Assembly (NCBI GenBank): GCA_024398125.1
Contig: JAKSJO010000007.1
Span: 23,411 to 87,410 of the forward strand
Length of the DNA stretch: 64,000 nt
Source of the DNA: Bacteroidales bacterium
Lineage (GTDB): Bacteria; Bacteroidota; Bacteroidia; Bacteroidales; UBA932
Direction of reading: 5' to 3'
The notes below the pieces were generated by a model. It was not told the origin of the DNA and searched no databases. It saw nothing but the letters and a program-made list of their open reading frames with translations. Shown here piece by piece: positions 26,524 through 35,153 of the stretch; position 1 is the first letter of the stretch; each line of letters begins with the position of its first letter. A program made the position numbers and the translations under genes.

Positions 26524-26553
26524 CAAATTTAGCAAATTCCCACGAATTACAAC
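26524..26553 (-). promoter_or_regulatory. pgk-lgt promoter
   Basis: GTTG (26550-26553), 18 bp, TAAATTTG (26524-26531) on the minus strand, about 38 bp before the pgk start. Confidence 0.6.
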
Positions 26554-26562
26554 ATTTTCACC

Positions 26563-26570
26563 TATCTTTG
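26563..26570 (+). promoter_or_regulatory. -7 box of the methyltransferase gene
   Basis: TATCTTTG ends 22 bp before the ATG at 26593. It is back to back with the pgk promoter. The -33 box is not clear. Confidence 0.5.
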
Positions 26571-26592
26571 CATAAGTTAAAAATGTTTTAAT

Positions 26593-27522
26593 ATGACCAT
26601 CGAATACCCGGCACAGAGCTGGAAGGATTACGAGATTATAGATTCCGGACGCGGCGAGAAACTTGAGCGCTACGGACGCTACTGCATGATACGCCCTGAA
26701 CCAAAGGCTCTATGGGAGCCGTCGATGAGCGCAGCGGAATGGGAGAAGATGGCTCATACACGTTTTTCACCCGGAGCCGGATTCGGCAAGGCGGGCAAGG
26801 AGGACAGCGGAACATGGGAAAGACGCAAGGCCATGGATGACCAGTGGCGCATACGATACAACAGCCCCCAGGGCTTCGGTTTCAACCTCAGACTCGGACT
26901 GACTTCATTCAAGCATGTCGGTGTCTTCCCTGAGCAGGCCTCCAACTGGGAATACATCTACCGCAACACCGCGGAACTGGTCGCAAAGGCAAAGGAAGAA
27001 GGAGCACCGGCTCCGAAGGTCCTCAACCTGTTCGCATACACAGGAGCAGCTTCGCTCGCAGCCAAGGCCGCCGGCGCGGACGTGACACACCTTGACTCGG
27101 TTCGTCAGGTCGTGACATGGGCACGCGAGAACATGGAAGGCAGCAATCTCGACAACATCCGCTGGATAGTCGAGGACGCAATGAAATTCGCAAAGCGCGA
27201 GGCTAAGAGAGGCAATGTCTATCAGGGAATCATTCTTGACCCTCCTGCATACGGTCATGGCCCGGACGGAGAGAAATGGAAACTAGACGAATGCCTGTTC
27301 GACATGCTCCGCAACGTGGCACGCATACTTGCACCCAAGGACAGCTTCATGGTGCTCAACCTCTACTCCAACGGCTACTCAGCCCTTCTCGGAGAGACAG
27401 TCGTCCGCCAGGCTCTCGGTCTCGCCCCAGGTTGCGCCGGGCTCGATTCCGGAGAGCTTGCACTACTTGACCGTTTCGGGAAGGCGCTCCCGCTCAGCAT
27501 ATTCGTCAGACTGAGAAGATAA
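26593..27522 (+). CDS. SAM-dependent methyltransferase, RlmI/RlmK-like (COG1092)
   Basis: A 309-residue class I methyltransferase. Motif I is VLNLFAYTGAASLAAKAAGADVTHLD (about residues 140-165, the NLFAYTG form of COG1092 rRNA methyltransferases). The motif IILDPPAYGHGPDGEKWKLD (about 218-237) is the DPP(A/S)(Y/F) site. The N-terminal PUA domain of true RlmI is missing; instead there is a WKDYEIIDSGRGEKLERYGRYCMIRPEP domain. The target is therefore uncertain but is likely ribosomal RNA. It is a single-gene unit with its own promoter and a shared terminator. Confidence 0.8.
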   Translation: MTIEYPAQSWKDYEIIDSGRGEKLERYGRYCMIRPEPKALWEPSMSAAEWEKMAHTRFSPGAGFGKAGKEDSGTWERRKAMDDQWRIRYNSPQGFGFNLRLGLTSFKHVGVFPEQASNWEYIYRNTAELVAKAKEEGAPAPKVLNLFAYTGAASLAAKAAGADVTHLDSVRQVVTWARENMEGSNLDNIRWIVEDAMKFAKREAKRGNVYQGIILDPPAYGHGPDGEKWKLDECLFDMLRNVARILAPKDSFMVLNLYSNGYSALLGETVVRQALGLAPGCAGLDSGELALLDRFGKALPLSIFVRLRR

Positions 27523-27554
27523 GAAAAAGCCGAGGCGTGTGCCTCGGCTTTTTC
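27523..27554. terminator. Bidirectional terminator between the methyltransferase and DUF2723 genes
   Basis: GAAAAAGCCGAGGC and GCCTCGGCTTTTTC are perfectly complementary around GTGT, giving T tracts on both strands. It serves both convergent genes. Confidence 0.92.
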
Positions 27555-27556
27555 TA

Positions 27557-30500
27557 TCATATCGATAAATCTTCTTTATCCGCTGACCCACCGCCTGTGT
27601 ATGCGTTGAGCAGGGAATCGAAATTGTCACCCATGCGCTTGGCAAGTTCAATGTCGCCGCCAGCCTGGACGGCCTCCTGGAGGAAATAGATGTAGTTGCC
27701 GCAGAGCTCGAAGTTGTCCTGCTGGTAATCGTAATACTCAAGACAGAAACGAGCGGTTGCAAGCAGGTCGTTGAACATGTCCACAACTATCTCGCGAGCC
27801 TTTTCGCCCTCTCCGAGACGATAGTAGAGCTCCGCCATGCTTATCACCATATAGTCGTTGCCTGAGAAGCCGTTGAGAATGGTCTCATATGGGAAGTTTG
27901 CCTTTGGCACATTCTCCATGCACATGTCAAGAGCCTCCTTTGCACGTTCCTTCTCATCTTCCTCAAGGAAAGCATTGGCGCAGCTTACGAAGAAGCCTCT
28001 CTGGCTGTTCACGCCAAGGAAGGTATACATGTTCTGGTAGTCCACGAACCAATCCGTGCGCTTGAGCTTGTCCCAGCTGTAGACCTCGGTCATGAGCTGA
28101 TAAAGGCGGTCGGTATCGACGAGGCCCGGATCAGTCGTTCCAATCTTGTTCTTGAACGGAACGAACTTGCAGGTCATACCGTCATACATGAGGTAATCCT
28201 TGATTCCCATGCCGAGGTCTCCACCGTTGCTCATGAGATGGAGCGGTCTGTCCCAGTTGTAGTTTGACAGAAGGTCAAGCATGAAAAGATCCGGCTTGGA
28301 GAGATAATCCTTCTCCTTTGGTATCTCAAGAATGATTTCGTCAGGAATCATGTCGGCGAACTTCTCGGAAACGATGCCGTACTTGACCGCATTCACCTTG
28401 TTGACTGGAACCGAAATCTTATGTGACATGATGTAGTCGGCCTTCTTGCCGCCCTGGAGAGGCACCTTTGCCTCCGGGTGCTTGAATACTGTCATCACGT
28501 CCTTGATAGGAATGACCTCGTCACGGTTGTCGACTATGAGGACGATTTCGTTGGTTCCGTAAAGGTACTGTGACATGCCGACAGTGATATCAAGCGGTGC
28601 AGACTCGTTCACGGCATATTTCATCTGGTCGATATGCCAGTCTGTGCCAAGGAGCGAGGTATTGACGATACGGACATCTGTGCGTATGCCCTCAACCTCC
28701 TGGGCGTACCAGAGAGGGAATGTATCGTTGTCTCCATGTGTCACAAGGATACCGTTCTCGCCCACTCCGTTGAGATAGTTGGCGGCCATCTCGACAGCTG
28801 TATAGCGGTTGCTGCGGTCGTGGTCGTCCCAGTTTTCCTTCGCCATGATGGCAGGGACACAGAGAAGAGCCGCTGTGCTTACAGCAGCGACGGCAGCGCT
28901 CTGCCTGTTCTTCAGCAGACCGTTGATCCATGAATACACTGCCGCAACACCGAGTCCGATCCATATCGCAAATGCATAGAAGGATCCGGCATAAGCGTAG
29001 TCACGCTCGCGGACCTGCATAGGCTGCTGGTTCAGGTAGAGCACGATTGCGATACCTGTCATGAAGAAGGTGATGAACACCAGCCATGAGCCGCGCTTAT
29101 CCTTGTCGAACTGGAAGAAAAGGCCCAGCAGGCCAAGGAGAAGAGGCAGCATGTAATAATGATTCTTTCCCTTGTTCTCGGACAGGATTGCAGGCGCTTC
29201 CGACTGGTCACCGACACGGAAGCTGTCGATAGGCTTGATACCGCTCTCCCAGTTGCCCGCGATGATGTCGCCCGGAATCGGGCTGTGGATTTCATTCTGG
29301 CGGCCGGCAAAATTCCACATGAAATAGCGCCAGTACATCCAGTTGAGCTGATAGTCGAAGAAGAAGCGCAGATTGGCGCCCATTGTAGGCTTCGGATAGT
29401 CGCGTCCGGGAACCCTTATTCCGTTCTTGCCGATATAGCTCATGTAGAACGACTCGTATGTGCCGCTTGGACTGGTCGCCCACATCCTCGGGAAGAGCAT
29501 CTTGCCCGATGCATCGTAGCTTGCGTCAGCAGGAGCGTCGGCGCGCACGTACTTGCCGTTGAGCGGAGCCCAGTACTTGCCGTACTTGACCTCGTATGGA
29601 GAATCGAAATACTGGCCATAAACGAGAGGGGCCTTGCCGTACTGTTCACGCGAAAGGTAGCGGACAAGGGTGAACGCGTTGTCAGGCTGATACTCGTTGG
29701 TCGGAGTCTTAACGCAAGAGCGGACCACGTCGATGGTCACGAGCGAGAAGCCGACAAGGATGGTGGTGAAGCACAGCAGGACGGTGTTTGCAAGCACCTT
29801 GTCATGCTTCATCGTCCAGAACAGTCCCCAGAAGCTGAGCGCGAACAATGCAACCATGAAGAACAATGCTCCGGTGTTATATGGAAGGCCAAGGACGTTT
29901 ACGAACAGGAGGTCGGTATACGCGGCGATCTTAGGAAGCATAGGAACGATTCCGAAGAGGATCACTGCGATTATCACGAACGACAGCGCGGTAATGCCTA
30001 TGAGCTGCTTGAAGTTGAAGCTGCCATCCTCCTTGTGACGGTAGTAGTACATGAACACAAGGGCAGGGATGGCCAGAAGGTTCAGCAAGTGGATGCCGAT
30101 GCTCAATCCCATAGCGAACGAGATGAGGACGATCCATCGGTTCGAATGAGGACGGTCAGCCTGTTCGTACCACTTCGTCATGGCCCAGATGACCAGGGCG
30201 GTGAAGAGTGATGACATGGCATACACCTCTCCCTCGACTGCCGAGAACCAGAAGGTGTCCGAGAAGCAGTATGCAAGCGCTCCGACCATTCCGCTTCCGA
30301 TGACAGATATTGCGCTGCCGGTACTGTACAGACCGTTCTCGCCACGCTTGAAAAGCCTCTTGGCGAAGAACACTATCGTAAGATACAGAAGGAAGATGGT
30401 CAGTGCCGAACAGATTGCGCTCAGGGAATTGACGAGCACGGCAGCATGAGACGCATCGCCAAACATGGTAGCGACACGGGCAAACAGCTGGAACACAGGG

Positions 30501-30667
30501 TTTCCAGGTGGATGGCCCACCTCAAGCTTATACGATGACGCTATGAATTCGCCGCAGTCCCAGAACGACGCGGTCGGCTCTATCGTAGACAGATAGGTGA
30601 AAGCGGAAACCAGGGTGACCACAAGCGCGGCCAGACGGTTCCAGAGATTGAATTTCTTATCTTCCAT
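27557..30667 (-). CDS. DUF2723 membrane protein, O-mannosyltransferase-like with C-terminal soluble domain
   Basis: A 1036-residue integral membrane protein. The N-terminal DUF2723 domain has LSTIEPTASFWDCGEFIASS and KLEVGHPPGNPVFQLFARV (about 25-65); the DCGE Asp and Glu in the first periplasmic loop correspond to the catalytic acidic pair of GT-C transferases. About a dozen hydrophobic helices follow to about residue 560. The rest is soluble and extracytoplasmic, with HGDNDTFPLWYAQEVEGIRTDVRIVN and TPR-like helices at the end (YRLGEGEKAREIVVDMF). GT-C enzymes use polyprenyl-linked sugars. A place in the Bacteroidota general O-glycosylation system is possible but inferred. Confidence 0.8.
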   Translation of the reverse strand: MEDKKFNLWNRLAALVVTLVSAFTYLSTIEPTASFWDCGEFIASSYKLEVGHPPGNPVFQLFARVATMFGDASHAAVLVNSLSAICSALTIFLLYLTIVFFAKRLFKRGENGLYSTGSAISVIGSGMVGALAYCFSDTFWFSAVEGEVYAMSSLFTALVIWAMTKWYEQADRPHSNRWIVLISFAMGLSIGIHLLNLLAIPALVFMYYYRHKEDGSFNFKQLIGITALSFVIIAVILFGIVPMLPKIAAYTDLLFVNVLGLPYNTGALFFMVALFALSFWGLFWTMKHDKVLANTVLLCFTTILVGFSLVTIDVVRSCVKTPTNEYQPDNAFTLVRYLSREQYGKAPLVYGQYFDSPYEVKYGKYWAPLNGKYVRADAPADASYDASGKMLFPRMWATSPSGTYESFYMSYIGKNGIRVPGRDYPKPTMGANLRFFFDYQLNWMYWRYFMWNFAGRQNEIHSPIPGDIIAGNWESGIKPIDSFRVGDQSEAPAILSENKGKNHYYMLPLLLGLLGLFFQFDKDKRGSWLVFITFFMTGIAIVLYLNQQPMQVRERDYAYAGSFYAFAIWIGLGVAAVYSWINGLLKNRQSAAVAAVSTAALLCVPAIMAKENWDDHDRSNRYTAVEMAANYLNGVGENGILVTHGDNDTFPLWYAQEVEGIRTDVRIVNTSLLGTDWHIDQMKYAVNESAPLDITVGMSQYLYGTNEIVLIVDNRDEVIPIKDVMTVFKHPEAKVPLQGGKKADYIMSHKISVPVNKVNAVKYGIVSEKFADMIPDEIILEIPKEKDYLSKPDLFMLDLLSNYNWDRPLHLMSNGGDLGMGIKDYLMYDGMTCKFVPFKNKIGTTDPGLVDTDRLYQLMTEVYSWDKLKRTDWFVDYQNMYTFLGVNSQRGFFVSCANAFLEEDEKERAKEALDMCMENVPKANFPYETILNGFSGNDYMVISMAELYYRLGEGEKAREIVVDMFNDLLATARFCLEYYDYQQDNFELCGNYIYFLQEAVQAGGDIELAKRMGDNFDSLLNAYTGGGSADKEDLSI

Positions 30668-30674
30668 ATTCCGA

Positions 30675-30682
30675 CAAATATA
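30675..30682 (-). promoter_or_regulatory. -7 box of the DUF2723 gene
   Basis: TATATTTG on the minus strand ends 7 nt before the ATG at 30667, so the mRNA should have almost no leader. The -33 region is poor. Confidence 0.5.
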
Positions 30683-30695
30683 CGAACATAATCCT

Positions 30696-30703
30696 TATCT
30701 TTG
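30696..30703 (+). promoter_or_regulatory. -7 box of the SUI1-DUF4271 unit
   Basis: TATCTTTG on the plus strand, 18 bp before the start at 30722, divergent from the DUF2723 promoter. Confidence 0.55.
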
Positions 30704-30721
30704 CACACAAACAGACAACAG

Positions 30722-31066
30722 ATGGCTGACAACGATTGGAAAAAGCGCCTCGGTGTGGTCTACTCGACCAATCCCGACTTCAACTATACCGTAGAGGAGG
30801 AAAGCGAGCCGGAGACATTGGCTCCAGATAAGCAGAAGCTCATCGTGACCATTGACAGAAGCGGCCGTGCAGGCAAGCAGGTAACCCTGGTCAAAGGCTT
30901 CATCGGCACTTCCGAGGACCTTTCCGCCCTCGGAAAGGCACTGAAGGTCAAATGTGGCGTCGGCGGAACCGCCAAGGACGGGGAAATCACCATCCAGGGC
31001 GATCTTCGCGACAAGGTCACCACCCTTCTGACATCCATGGGATACAAGGCAAAGCGCGGCAACTAG
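30722..31066 (+). CDS. SUI1/eIF1-like translation factor (YciH family)
   Basis: A 114-residue protein; the in-frame ATG at 30701 lies inside the promoter, so 30722 (MADNDWKKR) is the start. The SUI1 fold is seen in KLIVTIDRSGRAGKQVTLVKGFIG, KALKVKCGVGGTAKDGEITIQGD and VTTLLTSMGYKAKRGN. The segment CGVGGTAKDGEI is the family hallmark. YciH-type proteins resemble eukaryotic eIF1 and may check initiation complexes, but their bacterial role is not firmly known. The next gene starts 1 bp after its stop. Confidence 0.92.
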   Translation: MADNDWKKRLGVVYSTNPDFNYTVEEESEPETLAPDKQKLIVTIDRSGRAGKQVTLVKGFIGTSEDLSALGKALKVKCGVGGTAKDGEITIQGDLRDKVTTLLTSMGYKAKRGN

Positions 31067-31067
31067 G

Positions 31068-31826
31068 ATGTTCCCTGCCATGCTCATACATCCATTGCAG
31101 ACCGGAATCCCGCCGGTCTCGGATGCGTTGGCCAGAGGCGTGCTCGAGCTTGCGACCATGCCGACCGATATCCCTCCCGCTGTAGATCCTACATGGCGGA
31201 GCAACCCTCTCAACGCAGCGGCAGTACTTGCCTTCACCTTCTGGATGATGCTCAACATACGAGCGCTCATCCACATCATCCCACCCCTTGCCGACTGTCT
31301 TGCAAGATGGAAAGGCAGCGTAAACCTTGACAAGAGCATCAAGCTTTCCCGTGAAAGGAACACCGCCGCCCGCATCCTGTTCCTATGTGGAGGATTGCTG
31401 GCTTCCAGATACGGACTTCTTCGATCAGGACTGATCGACGACCTTCCGGAGACATGGCAGACCCCGGCCATTTTCGGAGTCCTCATTACATACGCCCTTC
31501 TGCGAAGGATAATCTTCGAAATCATGGTACGGCACGTCCGCAAGCGCGAACTGTTCACAGCCGGCCACACAGCATCGTACAACTTCGGCATCTGGATTGC
31601 GATCACGATGCTCCTGATGACCGGTATCGGTTCCATCCTGAAGCTCCAGGACAGCGAGATGAGAGGAATCATGACGGGTATCTGTGCCTTCTTCTACATC
31701 CTCTATCTTATACGCAAAATGCAAATCTTCAACTCAGGTTACCATAAATTATTGAGTTTTTTGTATCTTTGCGGCCTTGAATTGCTCCCCACTGCCGCGC
31801 TCGTTGCGGCTGCCGTGTTCTCCTGA
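31068..31826 (+). CDS. DUF4271 membrane protein
   Basis: A 252-residue inner-membrane protein with about six hydrophobic helices (AAAVLAFTFWMMLNIRALI, ILFLCGGLLASRYGLL, TPAIFGVLITYALLRRIIFEIM, FGIWIAITMLLMTGIG, GIMTGICAFFYILYLI, LSFLYLCGLELLPTAALVAA). The last-helix phrase FLYLCGLELLP is typical of DUF4271. It is regularly found just before hemD in Bacteroidota, as here. The function is unknown. It is translationally coupled to the SUI1-like gene. Confidence 0.85.
   Translation: MFPAMLIHPLQTGIPPVSDALARGVLELATMPTDIPPAVDPTWRSNPLNAAAVLAFTFWMMLNIRALIHIIPPLADCLARWKGSVNLDKSIKLSRERNTAARILFLCGGLLASRYGLLRSGLIDDLPETWQTPAIFGVLITYALLRRIIFEIMVRHVRKRELFTAGHTASYNFGIWIAITMLLMTGIGSILKLQDSEMRGIMTGICAFFYILYLIRKMQIFNSGYHKLLSFLYLCGLELLPTAALVAAAVFS
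31764..31771 (+). promoter_or_regulatory. Internal -7 box for hemD
   Basis: TATCTTTG lies in the last 65 bp of the DUF4271 coding region, about 90 bp before hemD. It may give hemD-rnpA-yidD an independent promoter; no good -33 box is seen, so chance is possible. Confidence 0.35.
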
Positions 31827-31860
31827 GACAGGGACAGCATGGGGGAAAACGACTTAAGAC

Positions 31861-32604
31861 ATGACCAACAAGAAGATTCTTATTTCCCAACAGGCTCCAA
31901 TCAACCTCACCCCATACAATGCCCTCAAAGAGAAATTCGGGGTCGAAATAGAGTTCCGCCAGTTTTTCAAGATAGAACCTCTCACGTCCCGCGAATTCAG
32001 GGGACAGAGACTGAATTTTCTGGACTACACCGCAGTTGTCTTTTCTTCAAGACATGCCATCGACGCATATTTCCACCTCAGCGAGGAGCTTAGGATAAAG
32101 ATTCCGGAGACCATGAAGTACTTCTGTACCACAGAGGCCGTTGCCATGTATCTCCAGAAGCACATCGTATACCGCAAGCGCAAGATCTTCTTCGGAACCG
32201 GCACTCCCGAGTCCGTCGTATCCCTCATTTCTCCAAAGCACAAGGGCGAGAAATTCCTCATCACCACCGCCGAAGGATCAAGTGCGTCTTCAATGACCGC
32301 AGCGTTCGACGCAGCCGGACTCGAATACACCGTATCCGCTCTCATCAAGTCAGTCTCACAGGACATGAAGGACGTAGACCTGAACAGCTACGGCATGGTC
32401 GTGTTCTACAACCCATCAGATGTAAAGTCCCTGTTTGAGAACTTCCCTGAGTTCAAGCAGAACGACATAAAGTTCATCTCCTATGGCAAGAGCATCGTCG
32501 GCGCGATGAATGAGGCCGGACTCCAGACCTCTATCAACGCTCCTATGCCCGAGTGTCCTTCAGTAGCCAAGGCCATAGAGATCGTACTCAACCAGGAAAA
32601 CTAG
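31861..32604 (+). CDS. hemD: Uroporphyrinogen-III synthase
   Basis: A 247-residue protein with the two-domain HemD layout. Domain-1 elements include KILISQQAPINLTPYNALKEKFG and DYTAVVFSSRHAIDAYF. Domain 2 has CTTEAVAMYLQKH, FLITTAEGSSASSMTAAFDAAGLEYT, MVVFYNPSDVKSLFENF and ISYGKSIVGAMNEAGLQTSINAPMPECPSVAKAIE. It would close hydroxymethylbilane into uroporphyrinogen III for heme or siroheme. No other heme gene is in the window, so substrate supply cannot be judged. HemD diverges fast; the family call is good, the activity likely. Confidence 0.82.
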   Translation: MTNKKILISQQAPINLTPYNALKEKFGVEIEFRQFFKIEPLTSREFRGQRLNFLDYTAVVFSSRHAIDAYFHLSEELRIKIPETMKYFCTTEAVAMYLQKHIVYRKRKIFFGTGTPESVVSLISPKHKGEKFLITTAEGSSASSMTAAFDAAGLEYTVSALIKSVSQDMKDVDLNSYGMVVFYNPSDVKSLFENFPEFKQNDIKFISYGKSIVGAMNEAGLQTSINAPMPECPSVAKAIEIVLNQEN

Positions 32605-32609
32605 AATTA

Positions 32610-32990
32610 ATGTCAGAAGCACCGGCTCCAAACAGCCTTCCGAAGGAAGAGCGAATCAGCTACAAGCCGGACATCTCCAGACTGATGGAAGATGGCCGCA
32701 GGGGGTCGTGCGGAGACATCCGCTTCCGATGGTTCATACGTGAGGAGGGAGGAAGCAACCGTATCATGGTTTCCGTTCCCAAGCGCATGTTCAAACGTGC
32801 AGTGAAACGCAATCTGCTCAAGCGCAGGATACGCGAGGCATATCGCGTACGCAAGTCAATGCTGGTTCCCGATTCCGGAATCGACATGATCTTCATCTAT
32901 AACACAAAGGATATCCTCGGATATGAGGAAGTCTCGATGCTTGTCGAGACTGCACTCAGGCATATCGCCAAGAAGACGGCAAGGTCATGA
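32610..32990 (+). CDS. rnpA: Ribonuclease P protein component
   Basis: A 126-residue basic protein that helps the RNase P RNA cut the 5' leader from pre-tRNA. The RNR signature is [18 protein letters not shown] (about residues 64-81). An N-terminal extension of about 30 residues precedes the fold. The start at 32610, 5 bp after hemD, avoids overlap with hemD. It overlaps yidD by 4 bp (ATGA). In most bacteria rnpA follows rpmH; here that link is lost and the gene follows hemD, the common arrangement in Bacteroidota. Confidence 0.93.
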   Translation: MSEAPAPNSLPKEERISYKPDISRLMEDGRRGSCGDIRFRWFIREEGGSNRIMVSVPKRMFKRAVKRNLLKRRIREAYRVRKSMLVPDSGIDMIFIYNTKDILGYEEVSMLVETALRHIAKKTARS

Positions 32991-33229
32991 GCCGTTTTCG
33001 CGACACTGTACGCAGGGTTCTCATCTTTATCCCGGTACTGCTCATCCGATTCTATCAGCGATGCATATCGCCGCTGACTCCACCGTCGTGCCGATTCACG
33101 CCGACCTGCTCACAGTATGCCCTTGAAGCCTTGCGAAAGCATGGGCTGATAAAGGGGGCGTGGCTTGCATTCAAAAGAATAATCCGCTGTCACCCATGGG
33201 GCGGCAGCGGCTTTGATCCAGTTCCTTAA
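32987..33229 (+). CDS. yidD: Membrane protein insertion efficiency factor YidD
   Basis: An 80-residue membrane-associated protein. The family core [35 protein letters not shown] and [17 protein letters not shown] is complete, including the conserved Cys residues. It assists YidC-dependent membrane protein insertion. It is the last gene of the SUI1-DUF4271-hemD-rnpA-yidD cluster and is convergent with lepA 39 bp away. No clear terminator is seen in the gap. Confidence 0.95.
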   Translation: MSRFRDTVRRVLIFIPVLLIRFYQRCISPLTPPSCRFTPTCSQYALEALRKHGLIKGAWLAFKRIIRCHPWGGSGFDPVP

Positions 33230-33268
33230 TAAGGGGGCGCTTCGCGAGAGTCCTTAGGGGAACTCTTT

Positions 33269-35062
33269 CTAACTATCAAGCTTCAGGACGGCCATGAAGG
33301 CTGACTGCGGAACCTGAACGGTTCCGATCTGACGCATACGCTTCTTACCTTCCTTCTGCTTCTCGAGAAGCTTTCTCTTTCTTGTGATATCACCACCGTA
33401 GCACTTGGCGGTCACATCCTTGCGCACCTGCTTCACTGTCTCGCGGGCGATGATCTTCGCTCCGATGGCGGCCTGGACAGGGATGTCGAACTGCTGGCGA
33501 GGTATGAGTTCCTTCAGCTTCTCGCACATGCGGCGGCCGAAAGTATATGCATTGTCCTCGTGGATGAGGGTCGAAAGCGCATCGGCAGGTTCTCCGTTGA
33601 GCAGGATGTCCAGTCGGACAAGCTTTGCGGGACGATAGCCTGTGACATGATAGTCGAATGAAGCGTAACCCTTCGAAATGGTCTTCAATGTATCGTAGAA
33701 TCCGAAAACGATCTCGGACAACGGCATATCATAGTTGAGCTCCACGCGGTCTGCGGTGATGAAGTGCTGGCTCACAAGAGTTCCTCTGCGGTCAAGGCAG
33801 AGCTTCATGATAGCACCGAAGAAATCCGACTTGGAGATAATCTGGGCGCGGATGAATGGCTCCTCGATGTGGTCGATGAGGGTCGGAGCGGGCATTCCGG
33901 AAGGATTATGTACATCCAGAACCTCATCCTGCGTGGTGTATACCTTGTACGAAACGTTAGGAACGGTCGTGATAACATCCATGTTGAACTCGCGGAACAG
34001 ACGCTCCTGCACAATCTCCAGGTGAAGCAGGCCAAGGAAGCCGCAGCGGAATCCTGAACCGAGCGCAAGTGAAGACTCCGGCTCATACACAAATGAAGCG
34101 TCATTGAGCTGGAACTTCTCGAGCACTGCACGGAGTTCCTCGAACTTAGATGCATCCACAGGATACATACCCGCGAAAACCATAGGCTTCACTTCCTCGA
34201 ATCCGGCAATCGCCGAATCGCATGCTCCCGAACCGAGATGGGTGATGGTATCGCCGACCTTTACTTCCGTAGCGCTCTTGATACCCGTGATGATGTATCC
34301 TACATCTCCACAGCCTATCTCCTGGGTAGGCACAAGCTTCATCTTGAGCACACCGACCTCTTCCGTCTCATAATCCATGCCCGTCGCGAAGAACTTGATA
34401 GGGTCGCCCTTCTTGATGGAGCCGTTCATGATCTTGAAGTATGCGATGACACCTCGGAAAGGATTGAACACGGAGTCGAAAATGAGGGCCTGGAGCGGAG
34501 CGTCAGGATCTCCCTGCGGAGCTGGAATGCGGTCCACGATGGCGTCGAGGATAGGCGCTACACCCTCTCCTGTCCTTGCTGAGACCTTGAAGATATCCTC
34601 AGGATCGCAGCCAAGGAGATCGCAGACCTGGTCTGAAACGACCTCGACCTGGGCCGAGTCCATGTCGATCTTGTTGAGCACAGGGATGATTTCGAGACCA
34701 TGGTCGATAGCGAGATACAGGTTGGAAATGGTCTGGGCCTGAACGCCCTGGGTGGCATCCACGACGAGCAGCGCGCCCTCGCAGGATGCAATGGAACGTG
34801 AAACTTCATAGGAAAAGTCAACGTGTCCCGGAGTGTCGATGAGGTTCAGCCGGTAGGTCTCACCATCGCGGCTGTAGTTCATCTGGATCGCGTGGCTCTT
34901 GATTGTGATGCCCTTTTCCTTCTCGAGATCCATGTCATCGAGCACCTGGTTTTCCATGTCGCGTGCGCTGAGCGTGCTGGTAAGTTCCAGAAGACGGTCA
35001 GCCAAGGTACTCTTGCCGTGGTCGATATGCGCTATTATGCAGAAGTTTCTGATATGTTTCAT
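33269..35062 (-). CDS. lepA: Elongation factor 4 (LepA)
   Basis: A translational GTPase of 597 residues that acts on the ribosome during elongation and initiation. The G1 motif [10 protein letters not shown] (about 10-19), DTPGHVDF (G3), NKID (G4) and the LepA-specific C-terminal domain ([25 protein letters not shown] ... [27 protein letters not shown]) are all present. The open frame runs 72 codons further upstream to 35278, into tkt, but [16 protein letters not shown] is the family N-terminus and a -7 box ends only 4 nt before it. Confidence 0.97.
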   Translation of the reverse strand: MKHIRNFCIIAHIDHGKSTLADRLLELTSTLSARDMENQVLDDMDLEKEKGITIKSHAIQMNYSRDGETYRLNLIDTPGHVDFSYEVSRSIASCEGALLVVDATQGVQAQTISNLYLAIDHGLEIIPVLNKIDMDSAQVEVVSDQVCDLLGCDPEDIFKVSARTGEGVAPILDAIVDRIPAPQGDPDAPLQALIFDSVFNPFRGVIAYFKIMNGSIKKGDPIKFFATGMDYETEEVGVLKMKLVPTQEIGCGDVGYIITGIKSATEVKVGDTITHLGSGACDSAIAGFEEVKPMVFAGMYPVDASKFEELRAVLEKFQLNDASFVYEPESSLALGSGFRCGFLGLLHLEIVQERLFREFNMDVITTVPNVSYKVYTTQDEVLDVHNPSGMPAPTLIDHIEEPFIRAQIISKSDFFGAIMKLCLDRRGTLVSQHFITADRVELNYDMPLSEIVFGFYDTLKTISKGYASFDYHVTGYRPAKLVRLDILLNGEPADALSTLIHEDNAYTFGRRMCEKLKELIPRQQFDIPVQAAIGAKIIARETVKQVRKDVTAKCYGGDITRKRKLLEKQKEGKKRMRQIGTVQVPQSAFMAVLKLDS

Positions 35063-35066
35063 ATGG

Positions 35067-35074
35067 CAAAGATA
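35067..35074 (-). promoter_or_regulatory. -7 box of lepA
   Basis: TATCTTTG on the minus strand ends 4 nt before the lepA ATG, so the transcript should begin at or within a few bases of the start codon. No matching -33 box. Confidence 0.5.
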
Positions 35075-35153
35075 AGCGAATTTAATTTGTGTTCCTACGA
35101 AATATTTTTCGTAAATTGCGAGACTTGGAAAATCATTTAAAAACTTATATCCA

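Noticed and set aside
29159-30211. 350-codon open frame antisense to the DUF2723 gene
   Set aside because: It is opposite a confident membrane-protein gene; the translation is low-complexity Arg/Asp/Glu-rich and has no recognisable domain.
30695-31672. 325-codon open frame antisense to the SUI1-like and DUF4271 genes
   Set aside because: Both genes on the plus strand have clear families; the antisense product has no features and no start-site context.
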